DNA from: Methylococcales bacterium | GTDB lineage: Bacteria; Pseudomonadota; Gammaproteobacteria; Methylococcales; Methylomonadaceae | NCBI GenBank assembly: GCA_026399015.1 | Contig: JAPLRS010000040.1 | Coordinates: forward strand, 1 to 64,000 | Length of the DNA: 64,000 nucleotides | Reading direction: 5' to 3' | Position numbers and translations under genes: made by a program | Part shown: piece by piece, positions 13,558 to 22,618 of the stretch | Layout: each line of letters opens with the position of its first letter | Position numbering within the stretch: the first letter of the stretch is position 1 | The notes under the pieces: generated by a model | What the model saw: the letters and a program-made list of their open reading frames with translations, nothing else | Database searches by the model: none | What the model was told of the DNA's origin: nothing

Positions 13558-16338
13558 TTAAGATTTGATAGAATTATACAGCTCTAAAAACGTTTCAAAT
13601 TCTTCAATAGGTAACGGTTTGCTGTATAAGTAACCTTGGCAAAGATGACAACCTAGTTTTTCTAGTAAAAGGCGTTGAGTTTCTGTTTCAACGCCTTCTG
13701 CGATAACATCCATGCCGATGTTTTTAGCCATAGAAATAATAGCTTGCACAATAATGGCATCATCAGATCCAGTTAAAATGTCATGCACAAAACTTTGATC
13801 AATTTTTATCTGATCAAAAGGAAGTTTTCTAAGGCTAGACAAGGAAGAATAGCCAGTGCCAAAGTCATCCATAGAAAAACGAACTCCCATAGCTCTTAAG
13901 GCGTGCATTTTATTAATCGTGTCGTTGATGTCATTAATAACGAGGCTTTCAGTCAGCTCAAGTTTTAGTAAATTAGGATTAATAGGAATACGTTGTAATA
14001 GTGCTTCAATATTTTCAACAAAGTCCGGTTGGCGGAATTGCAAAACACTAATATTAACAGCTAATTGTATTTCTTTAGGTTCAGCTTGCGTTTCCCATTG
14101 TCTGATTTGTTGACAGGCCTTTTCAAGAACCCATTGTCCAATATCAATAATGAGTCCGGTTTCTTCTGATAGAGGAATAAAATCTAAGGGTGAAATCAGT
14201 CCTTGTTCAGGGTGTTTCCATCTAATTAATACTTCGGCTTGGTTAATTTTTTGGTTATAAATCACTTGGGGTTGGAAATATAAACAAAACTGTTCTTCTG
14301 CAATAGCAATATGCAAGTCGTTTTCAAGCGCCACTCGAGCATTAATATTAGTTTGCATATTTGGATCAAAAAAACATAAGGTATTGCGCCCACTTGTTTT
14401 TGCTTGGTACATGGCTATATCAGCTTGTTTTAATAATTCATCAGAAGAATACTCAGTACCTTTAAAGAGTGTAATACCAATGCTAGGGGTGGTTCTGTAG
14501 GTATGGGTTTTTAAAATATAGAGTTGAGAGAGTGTATGAAGAATTTTTTGGCTAATGAGATTAGCTTGTCTTAAAGCGTCTAATTCATCGATATTTAAAT
14601 CTTCCAATAAGACAATAAACTCATCACCGCCTATGCGCGCTTTTGTATCACTTTCACGTAAGCAATCTTCTAGGCGTCTAGCAACCTGTACTAAAAGCAC
14701 ATCACCCATATCATGACCTAAGGTGTCATTAAGGGTTTTAAAATTATCCAAATCAATAAAAATAATGGCGCCGATTAGTTTATTTCGTTGGCTAGCAATT
14801 AGGGCTGTGTTAACGCGATCTAGTAAAAGACGACGATTCGCTAAACCAGTCAGAGCATCATAAAAAGCGAGGCGCTCAATTTCTTCCCTAGCATTCATAT
14901 TAGAAGTTATATCAATCATGGTAGACACATAATTTGTTACCACTCCTGTATTATTTTTAACTGCCTTAATGGTGATAAATGCCGGATAGAGGTGACCATT
15001 TTTGTGGGTATTCCATATTTCACCTTCCCAATGATCCATATCCATGATGGTTTTCCATAGTGATTTATAGAAATTTGCATCATGTTTAATTGATTTTAGA
15101 ATATTAGGAGATTTGCCAATTACTTCAGCTTCTGTATAACCAGTAATAAGGCAAAATGTGGGGTTGACGCTTAAAATAACTTTATTTTTGTCAGTAACTA
15201 TCATGCCTTCTTGTGAGTTAAAGACAGTAGCTGCAATACTGAGTTTTTGTTCGGATTCAATCCGCTCAGTAATATCATGTGGAATAACAAAAAAACGTGA
15301 CTTGTTAGGATCTGCAGCCGTTTTATAAGAGATAGAAAGTTCATACCAGCCACTTCCGTAATAAGGATTAATTTGAACGACATAACCCCTGGAGATACCT
15401 ATTTGTTTAGCATCTTTTAACGCATTTTCAAAAACGGCCAACGACTCTGGTAATAAAATCTCATTAAAAACATGTGATATTAAATAGTTAGTATTTAAAT
15501 TCAATTGATTTTGATTATTACACCAAATATTTAAAATAACGCCTTGTCTATCTAGTTCAAAAAGAAAATCTGGAATAGCTTGAAGGGTAAGACTTAAATT
15601 ATCATTTAGTATTCGTACTTCCTGATCTTGTTTAAGAAGAATGGCGGAGGTTGTATTAAGTGCCTCAATGAGTCTTTGTAATTCAGTCACTGAAGAAGTC
15701 TGGTTTAAGGTTTTACCAAAGTTGCTTGGTAATTTTTTAGCAAAATCAGTTGCACGTTTAATTTGGCGGAGTGGATTTCTTAAAGAAATAAGTAAAACCA
15801 CACTCGATAATACTAGAGATAGTAATGAGATAAGCAGGGTTCGGTAATGAATTTGAGCTTGAGTAGCAAGAATGTGATCTAAAGTTATCCGAGTGCGTAC
15901 CCAGCCTAACTGACTATCTCCAATAGTAACGGGAAGCCAAGTAGTAATATGATTGTTTTCAATGACAGAATATCGTGATGTTGGTAATAATGGAGCCACT
16001 CCAAAATGGGTTAATTTCCAGTTATTATTTGTGCTGTCTTGTGTTGCCTCGATAATCGCTTTACCGTTTTTAGTGAGTACCAATAAACTATCTAAATGCG
16101 GAAAATTGATAAATTGATTGATAGTTTGATCAATATTCGCATAATCCTTAATAACAAAATAAGGAGCTAGACTGGTTGCCAGACCATTAGTGATTAAATA
16201 AGCCTCTTTATAAGTAGATTGTCTTGCTGCGTCACTTTGTTCAGTCGCAATATAGCTGCCTAGCGCCAGAACTGAAATAACTGAGCCAATACTGCCTGTA
16301 ATAGCAAGGCGTAAAAAAAGACTTTTGGGGCGTAACAC
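13558..16338 (-). CDS. Membrane PAS-GGDEF-EAL diguanylate cyclase/phosphodiesterase
   Basis: N-terminal TM sensor region, PAS regions (FNSQEGMIVTDKNKVILSVNPTF), ARIGGDEFIVLLED with RESD I-site, EVLIRWKHPEQG, MDDFGTGYSSLSSLRKLPFDQIKIDQSFV. Confidence 0.95.
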   Translation of the reverse strand: MLRPKSLFLRLAITGSIGSVISVLALGSYIATEQSDAARQSTYKEAYLITNGLATSLAPYFVIKDYANIDQTINQFINFPHLDSLLVLTKNGKAIIEATQDSTNNNWKLTHFGVAPLLPTSRYSVIENNHITTWLPVTIGDSQLGWVRTRITLDHILATQAQIHYRTLLISLLSLVLSSVVLLISLRNPLRQIKRATDFAKKLPSNFGKTLNQTSSVTELQRLIEALNTTSAILLKQDQEVRILNDNLSLTLQAIPDFLFELDRQGVILNIWCNNQNQLNLNTNYLISHVFNEILLPESLAVFENALKDAKQIGISRGYVVQINPYYGSGWYELSISYKTAADPNKSRFFVIPHDITERIESEQKLSIAATVFNSQEGMIVTDKNKVILSVNPTFCLITGYTEAEVIGKSPNILKSIKHDANFYKSLWKTIMDMDHWEGEIWNTHKNGHLYPAFITIKAVKNNTGVVTNYVSTMIDITSNMNAREEIERLAFYDALTGLANRRLLLDRVNTALIASQRNKLIGAIIFIDLDNFKTLNDTLGHDMGDVLLVQVARRLEDCLRESDTKARIGGDEFIVLLEDLNIDELDALRQANLISQKILHTLSQLYILKTHTYRTTPSIGITLFKGTEYSSDELLKQADIAMYQAKTSGRNTLCFFDPNMQTNINARVALENDLHIAIAEEQFCLYFQPQVIYNQKINQAEVLIRWKHPEQGLISPLDFIPLSEETGLIIDIGQWVLEKACQQIRQWETQAEPKEIQLAVNISVLQFRQPDFVENIEALLQRIPINPNLLKLELTESLVINDINDTINKMHALRAMGVRFSMDDFGTGYSSLSSLRKLPFDQIKIDQSFVHDILTGSDDAIIVQAIISMAKNIGMDVIAEGVETETQRLLLEKLGCHLCQGYLYSKPLPIEEFETFLELYNSIKS

Positions 16339-16346
16339 TAGCTAAA

Positions 16347-17180
16347 CTATTTAGAAAGTTTTTCGAGTTTTAGTTTTTCAATCAGTTGGTAATCTTTTGC
16401 ATAATTAGCGATGACGGGTTTTGACATTTGAATGCCTTTAAAAACTTCTTTATTTTCAGATGCATTAGCTAAACTAATCAGAGTTGTGCTTATTTGCTCA
16501 CGTATTTTTTTAGAAACTCTTGGATGAGCCGCTAAAGGATGTGGTGCGTATTTGGGGGTGATATATAAAACACGCAATTGGTCTTGGATATCCAGCGGTT
16601 CTTTTTCAAAGGTATTATTAATGCCACCGCCAGCAGCAACTTCACCTAATGCGACTGTACGGTATACATTACTGTGTGTATTAGCGAACAGCGGGGTAAT
16701 AGGTATTTTTTGTTTAGATAATAAAGATCTAATCAATAATGAGGCAGCAAAGGCATTCGGTGCAGGAAAAGCGACGCTTTGATTTTTAAGTTCAGTGATT
16801 GACTTAATTGGACTGTCTTTTTTAACAACCAACATGCCTTCTAAGAGATTAGCAGAATCACGAACTAAAGGCATGTAGCCTTGGCTGTGTTTTGCTAAGG
16901 TCATGTGGTAAGGATTCATATAGGCTAAATCAGCTAAGCCGTTTTCTAAGTCCTTTTCAAAATCAGGGATACTAGCAGGAACAACTAATTCAAATTTTAA
17001 ACCCGTAGTTGCCGTTAATTTTTCTAATATTGGTGTCCACGCATTATAAGTTTGTAATGGTGAAAGCTGTGGGACTATATAAACCCGATAAGGTGGTTTT
17101 TCTGTCGATTCTGCAACACATAATCCAACAGTTAATACATAAGCTACAAAAATAGCGATTAGTGTTTTAAATTTGCACAT
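16347..17180 (-). CDS. Phosphate/phosphite/phosphonate-type (PhnD-like) periplasmic substrate-binding protein
   Basis: Signal peptide; YRVYIVPQLSPLQTYNAWTPILEKLTATTGLKFELVVPASIPDFEKDLENGLADLAYMNPYH. Confidence 0.88.
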   Translation of the reverse strand: MCKFKTLIAIFVAYVLTVGLCVAESTEKPPYRVYIVPQLSPLQTYNAWTPILEKLTATTGLKFELVVPASIPDFEKDLENGLADLAYMNPYHMTLAKHSQGYMPLVRDSANLLEGMLVVKKDSPIKSITELKNQSVAFPAPNAFAASLLIRSLLSKQKIPITPLFANTHSNVYRTVALGEVAAGGGINNTFEKEPLDIQDQLRVLYITPKYAPHPLAAHPRVSKKIREQISTTLISLANASENKEVFKGIQMSKPVIANYAKDYQLIEKLKLEKLSK

Positions 17181-17224
17181 AACAGACTCCTATTTAACAG
17201 AGTGATTAAGGAGATTAATTAAAT

Positions 17225-19042
17225 TTAATGTCCTTGTGGGTTTCTTTGACCATACTGATACTTAAATTTACGTTTTAATAAGCCGGCTGGATCATCAGGA
17301 ATACGTTTTAGCCATTGCTCATTCGCTTGTTGTTGCTCGGTTGTGGGCTGTTCCTGAGATTCGACTGCTTGAGCCTCGTTTTTATCTTTTTCGTCATCAG
17401 ATTTATCGGCCTTTTTTTCATCGGCTTGTTTAGCCTTTGCTTCTTCTGCTTTTTTCTCTTGCTCTTGTTTTTCTTGGGCTTCTTTTTCTTGTTGCTCTTT
17501 ATTTTCAGCAGAATTTTGTTCATCAGCTTGTTGTTGCTGAGTTTTTTGTTCCTCTGATTGTTCTGGCTTTTGCTCTTCAGATTTATCCGAATTTTGCTGA
17601 TCTTGCTTATCTTTAGACTGCTCGTCTTTATTATCTTTTTGGTCTTGTTTGTCCTGCTTATCTTTATTTTTTTGCTCTTGTTCTTGTTTTTTTAATTCTT
17701 TTTCAACTAACTCTTTATTAAATTTGGCATCGGCATCTTCAGGATTTAAAGCTAAGGCTTGATCATAAGCTTTTAAGGCCTCTTTTAATTGCCCAGATTG
17801 TGCCAACGCATTGCCTTGGTTATAGGCATTGAGTTGGGTTTTAGGTTCTTTAAGGTTTTCTAAAGCCTTATCGTATTGCCCAGCTTTGTATTGTGCAGCG
17901 GCTTTCCAGTCAGGGTTATCAAATAAATTGGCAGCTTCTTCAAATTGCTTATTCTGATAAGCTTGTTGGGCTTGTTGATTTTTAGTTTGCCACAAATCTT
18001 GCCAGGTAAAAGCATAGCTATTTTTTGGTAAAGGTAATAGTAACAATAGAGCCCAACACAATAAGCCTTTTCTAAAACTTAAGGCGGCTAGAGGTAGAGC
18101 AAATGCTAATAGCCAAGGGCCTTTATCGTCCCACTGATCCAATAAGACATTTATATCTTCCTTATCATTTTGTTGTGCGGGTTGATCTAAATTAGTTAAT
18201 AGATTTTTAACATCTGCATCGTTGGCGGTTATTGTTTGATAACGACCTTTACCGATTTCCGCTAATTTGGCTAATTCATCAGTCTTTAATTTAGGGATAA
18301 TAATGCTACCTTGTTGATCTTTTAAAAAGCCACCTTCCGTTAAGGCAATTGGCGCACCATCTATAGTCCCAACACCTAATACAGATAGGCTGTAAGTATC
18401 TAAACGTTCAGCTGCGTTCAAACCATCTTCATTAACTTGATCGGTTAATAATAATATTTGGCCTTTTTGCAACCCTGCTTGTTTAAATAAATCTACGGCT
18501 TTTTTTAAGGCTAGTTCAGTATTATTACCATCCGTTGGCATAATGTCAGAAGTTAGGGCTTCTAATTGGCTTTCTATGGTTTCAGCATCGTCAGTAAGAG
18601 GCGTTACTGTAAAGGCATCACCGGCATAAACTAATAAAGCCGTTTGCCCGTCTTTACGCTGAGCCAAGATGTCTGAAATTTTGTAGCGAGCTCTAATTAA
18701 ACGGCTGGGTTTAACATCTTCGGCATTCATAGTACGTGATAAATTTAGCGCAATGACTAAGGCCGAATCATTTCTAAAAGCTGGTGATGGCAAACGATCC
18801 CAAGTGGGACCAGCGATGGCTATAATTGTTAATAAAGCCGCTAATGCACCTGCTGTTAAGGGCCAGCGACTTTGGCTAGCGGCTTTTTCTTGTAATAAAT
18901 AAGGCAGTAAGTCAGCATCACAAACACTAGTCCAATTACCGCGACTTAATTTGTTTTTTAATAAGAAGAATACAATACCTATATAAGGTAATAAGGCTAA
19001 TAGCCAGAACGGCCGGATAAAGTGAAAATCGGCTAGATTCAT
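17225..19042 (-). CDS. VWA + TPR protein (BatB/BatC-like) with long Q/E/K-rich tail
   Basis: MNLADFHFIRPFWLLALLP; VWA-like region; TPR ALKAYDQALALNPEDADAKFNKELVEKEL; ORF runs to 19105 but ATGA overlap with the upstream gene supports start at 19042. Confidence 0.9.
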   Translation of the reverse strand: MNLADFHFIRPFWLLALLPYIGIVFFLLKNKLSRGNWTSVCDADLLPYLLQEKAASQSRWPLTAGALAALLTIIAIAGPTWDRLPSPAFRNDSALVIALNLSRTMNAEDVKPSRLIRARYKISDILAQRKDGQTALLVYAGDAFTVTPLTDDAETIESQLEALTSDIMPTDGNNTELALKKAVDLFKQAGLQKGQILLLTDQVNEDGLNAAERLDTYSLSVLGVGTIDGAPIALTEGGFLKDQQGSIIIPKLKTDELAKLAEIGKGRYQTITANDADVKNLLTNLDQPAQQNDKEDINVLLDQWDDKGPWLLAFALPLAALSFRKGLLCWALLLLLPLPKNSYAFTWQDLWQTKNQQAQQAYQNKQFEEAANLFDNPDWKAAAQYKAGQYDKALENLKEPKTQLNAYNQGNALAQSGQLKEALKAYDQALALNPEDADAKFNKELVEKELKKQEQEQKNKDKQDKQDQKDNKDEQSKDKQDQQNSDKSEEQKPEQSEEQKTQQQQADEQNSAENKEQQEKEAQEKQEQEKKAEEAKAKQADEKKADKSDDEKDKNEAQAVESQEQPTTEQQQANEQWLKRIPDDPAGLLKRKFKYQYGQRNPQGH

Positions 19043-20019
19043 GACAACCTCACACGCGTCGCGCAAATAAAACTCACTAATACTAAAGCCAGACCTAAAG
19101 GCCAAGGATACAATTCAGTATGCGGTCTAAAGTATTGTTTATCTTTTTCTACGGGTTCTAGTTGATCCAATAACATATAAATATTGTTTAATTCATCTGA
19201 GTTTCTGGCTCTAAAGTATTTACCACCAGTACTTTCTGCTACTTTAACTAAGGTGTTCTCATCTAAATCGCGAGATGGATTAACCTTTCTGTTTCCAAAA
19301 AAACTACGCACAATCATTTCATCTGCGCCAACACCAATAGTATAAATTTTTAAATGATTATCTTTTGCCAATTCAGCCGCTTTTATAGGTGTTACTTCTC
19401 CTGCGGTATTGGCTCCATCAGTAAGTAAGATTAATACACGGCTATCGGTAGGTTGATTTTTAAGGCGTTTAACCGCTAAACCAATTGCATCTCCAATAGC
19501 TGTATTTTCACCTGCTAAACCAATAGCTGATTCGTTGAGTAAGGTTTGGACGGTTTTGCGGTCAAACGTTAATGGGGTTTGTAAATAAGCTTTAGTACCA
19601 AATAAAACTAGGCCTAATCGGTCACCTACACGACGATTAATAAAATCAGTGGCTACCGCTTTAATCGCTGTTAGCCTATCGACAGGTTGTTTATTAATAA
19701 AAAAATCTTGTTCTTCCATACTCGCAGATAAATCGACTGCTAGCATTAAATCTCGCCCACTCACAGCTTGCTCTATTGGATCCCCTAACCATTGCGGGCG
19801 GGCAGAAGCAATAACTAAAAGACTCCAAGCAATAATGGCTAAAAATAAAGGCCATTGCTTCGCTTGCGATACTGATTGTGAATGTCCCTCTGAAAAATCA
19901 TTTAAAAAAGGCACTTTTAAAGCAGATTCTTCAACTGTAATTTGGGCAGGAATCAGCCAACGGATCAATAAAGGAATTGGTAGGCTAAATAAGAGTAAAG
20001 GCCACTCAAAATGAATCAT
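19039..20019 (-). CDS. VWA domain protein (BatA-like)
   Basis: LMLAVDLSASMEEQDF (MIDAS DxSxS), LLTDGANTAGEV. Confidence 0.92.
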   Translation of the reverse strand: MIHFEWPLLLFSLPIPLLIRWLIPAQITVEESALKVPFLNDFSEGHSQSVSQAKQWPLFLAIIAWSLLVIASARPQWLGDPIEQAVSGRDLMLAVDLSASMEEQDFFINKQPVDRLTAIKAVATDFINRRVGDRLGLVLFGTKAYLQTPLTFDRKTVQTLLNESAIGLAGENTAIGDAIGLAVKRLKNQPTDSRVLILLTDGANTAGEVTPIKAAELAKDNHLKIYTIGVGADEMIVRSFFGNRKVNPSRDLDENTLVKVAESTGGKYFRARNSDELNNIYMLLDQLEPVEKDKQYFRPHTELYPWPLGLALVLVSFICATRVRLS

Positions 20020-20507
20020 GATGTTTGGGTAGTTTTAGCGTGAGAAGATTGGGCTTTAAGCCAGGTTTCACATAATACGAGTAACTCGGCTATTTCTGCG
20101 GCACTGGGTGGTGTTTTGCGGTAAGCAGCATCCGCTAATAAACGTCCTTGTCCTTGCGTAAATGGGTTACCTGAAACAGATGTATCTAAAAATGCTAACC
20201 AAGCTAGACCCGTTAAACTAGCAACTTGGCTTCGGGGAGAAAGACTAATCGCAACCCGTCTTAATAAAGCGGAGACATCACGCAATTGTTTCTCACTTTC
20301 TTCAGGTGTGTAAAGCTTGATAAGTTGTAGATTTTTTTTAGCGGTTTTAAGGGCTGTTTTGCGGGTTACACGTTTATAAAACCAATATAAACCATAAATA
20401 AACAAAGGGATTAAAATAGCGAGTAGCCACCAACCGATGGCAGGAGGCCACCAACTGATGGTGTCAGGTAGATGAATATCTTTAAGTGGAAGTTGTTTGG
20501 GCGGCAT
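20016..20507 (-). CDS. DUF4381-family membrane protein
   Basis: DIHLPDTISWWPPAIGWWLLAILI; position between DUF58 and VWA genes. Confidence 0.88.
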   Translation of the reverse strand: MPPKQLPLKDIHLPDTISWWPPAIGWWLLAILIPLFIYGLYWFYKRVTRKTALKTAKKNLQLIKLYTPEESEKQLRDVSALLRRVAISLSPRSQVASLTGLAWLAFLDTSVSGNPFTQGQGRLLADAAYRKTPPSAAEIAELLVLCETWLKAQSSHAKTTQTS

Positions 20508-20524
20508 GAGTTAACAAGTAAAAA

Positions 20525-21457
20525 TTATCTTAAGCATTGCAAAGGGTCATCTAAAGTACTGCACGTAATAAAACTTAAACCTTGTTTTTTAGCTAAGGAT
20601 TCAAGTTGTTGTTTGCGCAATTCAAAACGTTGTTGATAACTGAGTAAACGGTCTTTATCGTTTGCATCAAACAGTACATCACGGTTGTTATCCGTAAAGC
20701 GGTAACGACCTTTCAATGGCAAACTGGTTTCTAAGGGATCATAAATAAAAATTAAAACCACTTCGCAGTGTTGCGCCAACTTAGTTAAATAAGATTCCGC
20801 TACGCTATTTAAACATCTAAAATCACTAATGATATAAACCAAACTACCTGGACGGGCATGTTGGTTTAATCTTGCCAAAACATGGTCTAGAGTAATAGCA
20901 TTTTGTTTTTTAGTAATAGTAGGATTAGGGTTTGTTTTAGCGACTAAAGCGTGCAAAAATCTTAAAACGGCTGAACGACCATTTTGGGGTTTTAATTCTA
21001 GACATTCATAATCAGAAAAGATTTGGCCACCAATTCTGTCACCCTGATATTCAGCGGCCCATGCTAAAAGGCCGGCTAATTTACTCGCTAATACCGATTT
21101 AAAAACGCCCCGAGTGGCAAATTGCATAGTTAAACGATTATCCACCGAGATAAAAACCGGTCTTTCACGTTCTTCTCTAAATATTTTAGTATGTGGCTTG
21201 CCGGTACGGGCTGTCACTCGCCAATCAATACTTCTAATATCATCACCGGCTTGATAAAGTCTGGCTTCATCAAATTCCATACCGCGGCCTTTAAAACGCG
21301 AGACATAACCACCACTTTGTTGGGTGCGTTTATTACCGCGATGTAAATGAATACGGGTAGCAAGTTTTGCTAAATCAATTAAAGATTTTAATGAAACCGC
21401 AACGCGTTCATTAACGGGTATTGGATCAGGTTTTTTAGATTGACTAAATAGCATCAA
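20525..21457 (-). CDS. DUF58 domain protein
   Basis: FKGRGMEFDEARLYQAGDDIRSIDWRVTARTGKPHTKIFREERERPV. Confidence 0.94.
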   Translation of the reverse strand: MMLFSQSKKPDPIPVNERVAVSLKSLIDLAKLATRIHLHRGNKRTQQSGGYVSRFKGRGMEFDEARLYQAGDDIRSIDWRVTARTGKPHTKIFREERERPVFISVDNRLTMQFATRGVFKSVLASKLAGLLAWAAEYQGDRIGGQIFSDYECLELKPQNGRSAVLRFLHALVAKTNPNPTITKKQNAITLDHVLARLNQHARPGSLVYIISDFRCLNSVAESYLTKLAQHCEVVLIFIYDPLETSLPLKGRYRFTDNNRDVLFDANDKDRLLSYQQRFELRKQQLESLAKKQGLSFITCSTLDDPLQCLR

Positions 21458-22458
21458 GGAACCGCAATTCTAGCAATTAATTCTCTAATAAAATCATCAG
21501 TAGTAATGCCTTCAGCTTCTGCTTCATAAGATAAAATCAATCGATGTCTTAAAACATCAAAAGCCATTTCTTGAATATCTTCTGGGCTAACAAAATCACG
21601 CTGTGCTAACCACGCTTTAGCTCTAGAGCAACGATCTAAGGCGATACTAGCTCTAGGACTGGCACCATATTGTAACCAAGCGGCCAAATCATATCCGTAA
21701 GCAGAAGGGTTCCGGGTTGCTAAGATTATTTGTAATAAATAATCTTCAAGGCTATCTGCCATATGAATATCTAAGATTTCATTACGGGCATCAAATAGAG
21801 TACTTTGACTAATAGGTACAAACTCTTGGCTGCTTTTTACTTTTTCAGAACGTGCTTCTGCTCTGGCTAAATGCAGAATGCTTTTTTCATGCTCTGCTTT
21901 AGGATAATCGACTTTAACATGTAATAAGAAACGATCTAATTGCGCTTCTGGTAAAGGATAAGTCCCTTCTTGTTCAATTGGGTTTTGAGTAGCCATTACC
22001 ATAAATAGCTTTGGTAAAGGGTAGGTTGCTTGGCCAACAGTAATTTGGCGCTCTGCCATAGCCTCTAATAAAGCCGCTTGTACTTTTGCAGGTGAACGAT
22101 TAATTTCATCCGCTAAAATCAGATTATGAAACAAGGGGCCTTTCTGAAATTCAAAGGTGCCTTGTTGTGGGCGAAAAATCTCGGTACCTGTTAAATCGGC
22201 AGGTAATAAATCTGGCGTAAATTGCACGCGATGAAAATCACCATGAATCCCTTTGCTTAAAACATTAATAGCTCTGGTTTTTGCTAAGCCTGGTGCGCCT
22301 TCAACTAGAATATGACCATCAGCTAATAGACCGATTAACATACGTTCTACTAAGATATCTTGGCCAATAATTTCTTGATTTATATAATCTTTTAAGCCAC
22401 TTAGTAAGGCTTGGGTTGAGTTTTTTGAGAGATTTAGTTTGCTAGTAGGTTCTGACAT
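21454..22458 (-). CDS. MoxR-family AAA+ ATPase
   Basis: GHILVEGAPGLAKTRAINVLSK; ADEINRSPAKVQAALLEAMAERQ; ATQNPIEQEGTYPLPEAQLDRF; start MSEPTSK chosen. Confidence 0.95.
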   Translation of the reverse strand: MSEPTSKLNLSKNSTQALLSGLKDYINQEIIGQDILVERMLIGLLADGHILVEGAPGLAKTRAINVLSKGIHGDFHRVQFTPDLLPADLTGTEIFRPQQGTFEFQKGPLFHNLILADEINRSPAKVQAALLEAMAERQITVGQATYPLPKLFMVMATQNPIEQEGTYPLPEAQLDRFLLHVKVDYPKAEHEKSILHLARAEARSEKVKSSQEFVPISQSTLFDARNEILDIHMADSLEDYLLQIILATRNPSAYGYDLAAWLQYGASPRASIALDRCSRAKAWLAQRDFVSPEDIQEMAFDVLRHRLILSYEAEAEGITTDDFIRELIARIAVP

Positions 22459-22618
22459 GATATGAGCGTGTAGTCTTAGGTTACATGTATTTTGTTTAAA
22501 GCGAGAACCTTTAAACACTATTTTTACAAAAAGGTTCCCTATTCTAACTGTATATGGTGTTAAGTATCAAAGCTAAAACAGGGAGGGTAGTGCGGATATT
22601 TCGACTATTTTTATGACA

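Noticed and set aside
17308-17557. Overlapping ORFs 17308..17523 (-) and 17315..17557 (+) with Lys-rich or Leu/Phe-rich sequence
   Set aside because: Shadow ORFs of the Q/E/K-rich tail of the VWA-TPR gene; composition is a frame artefact
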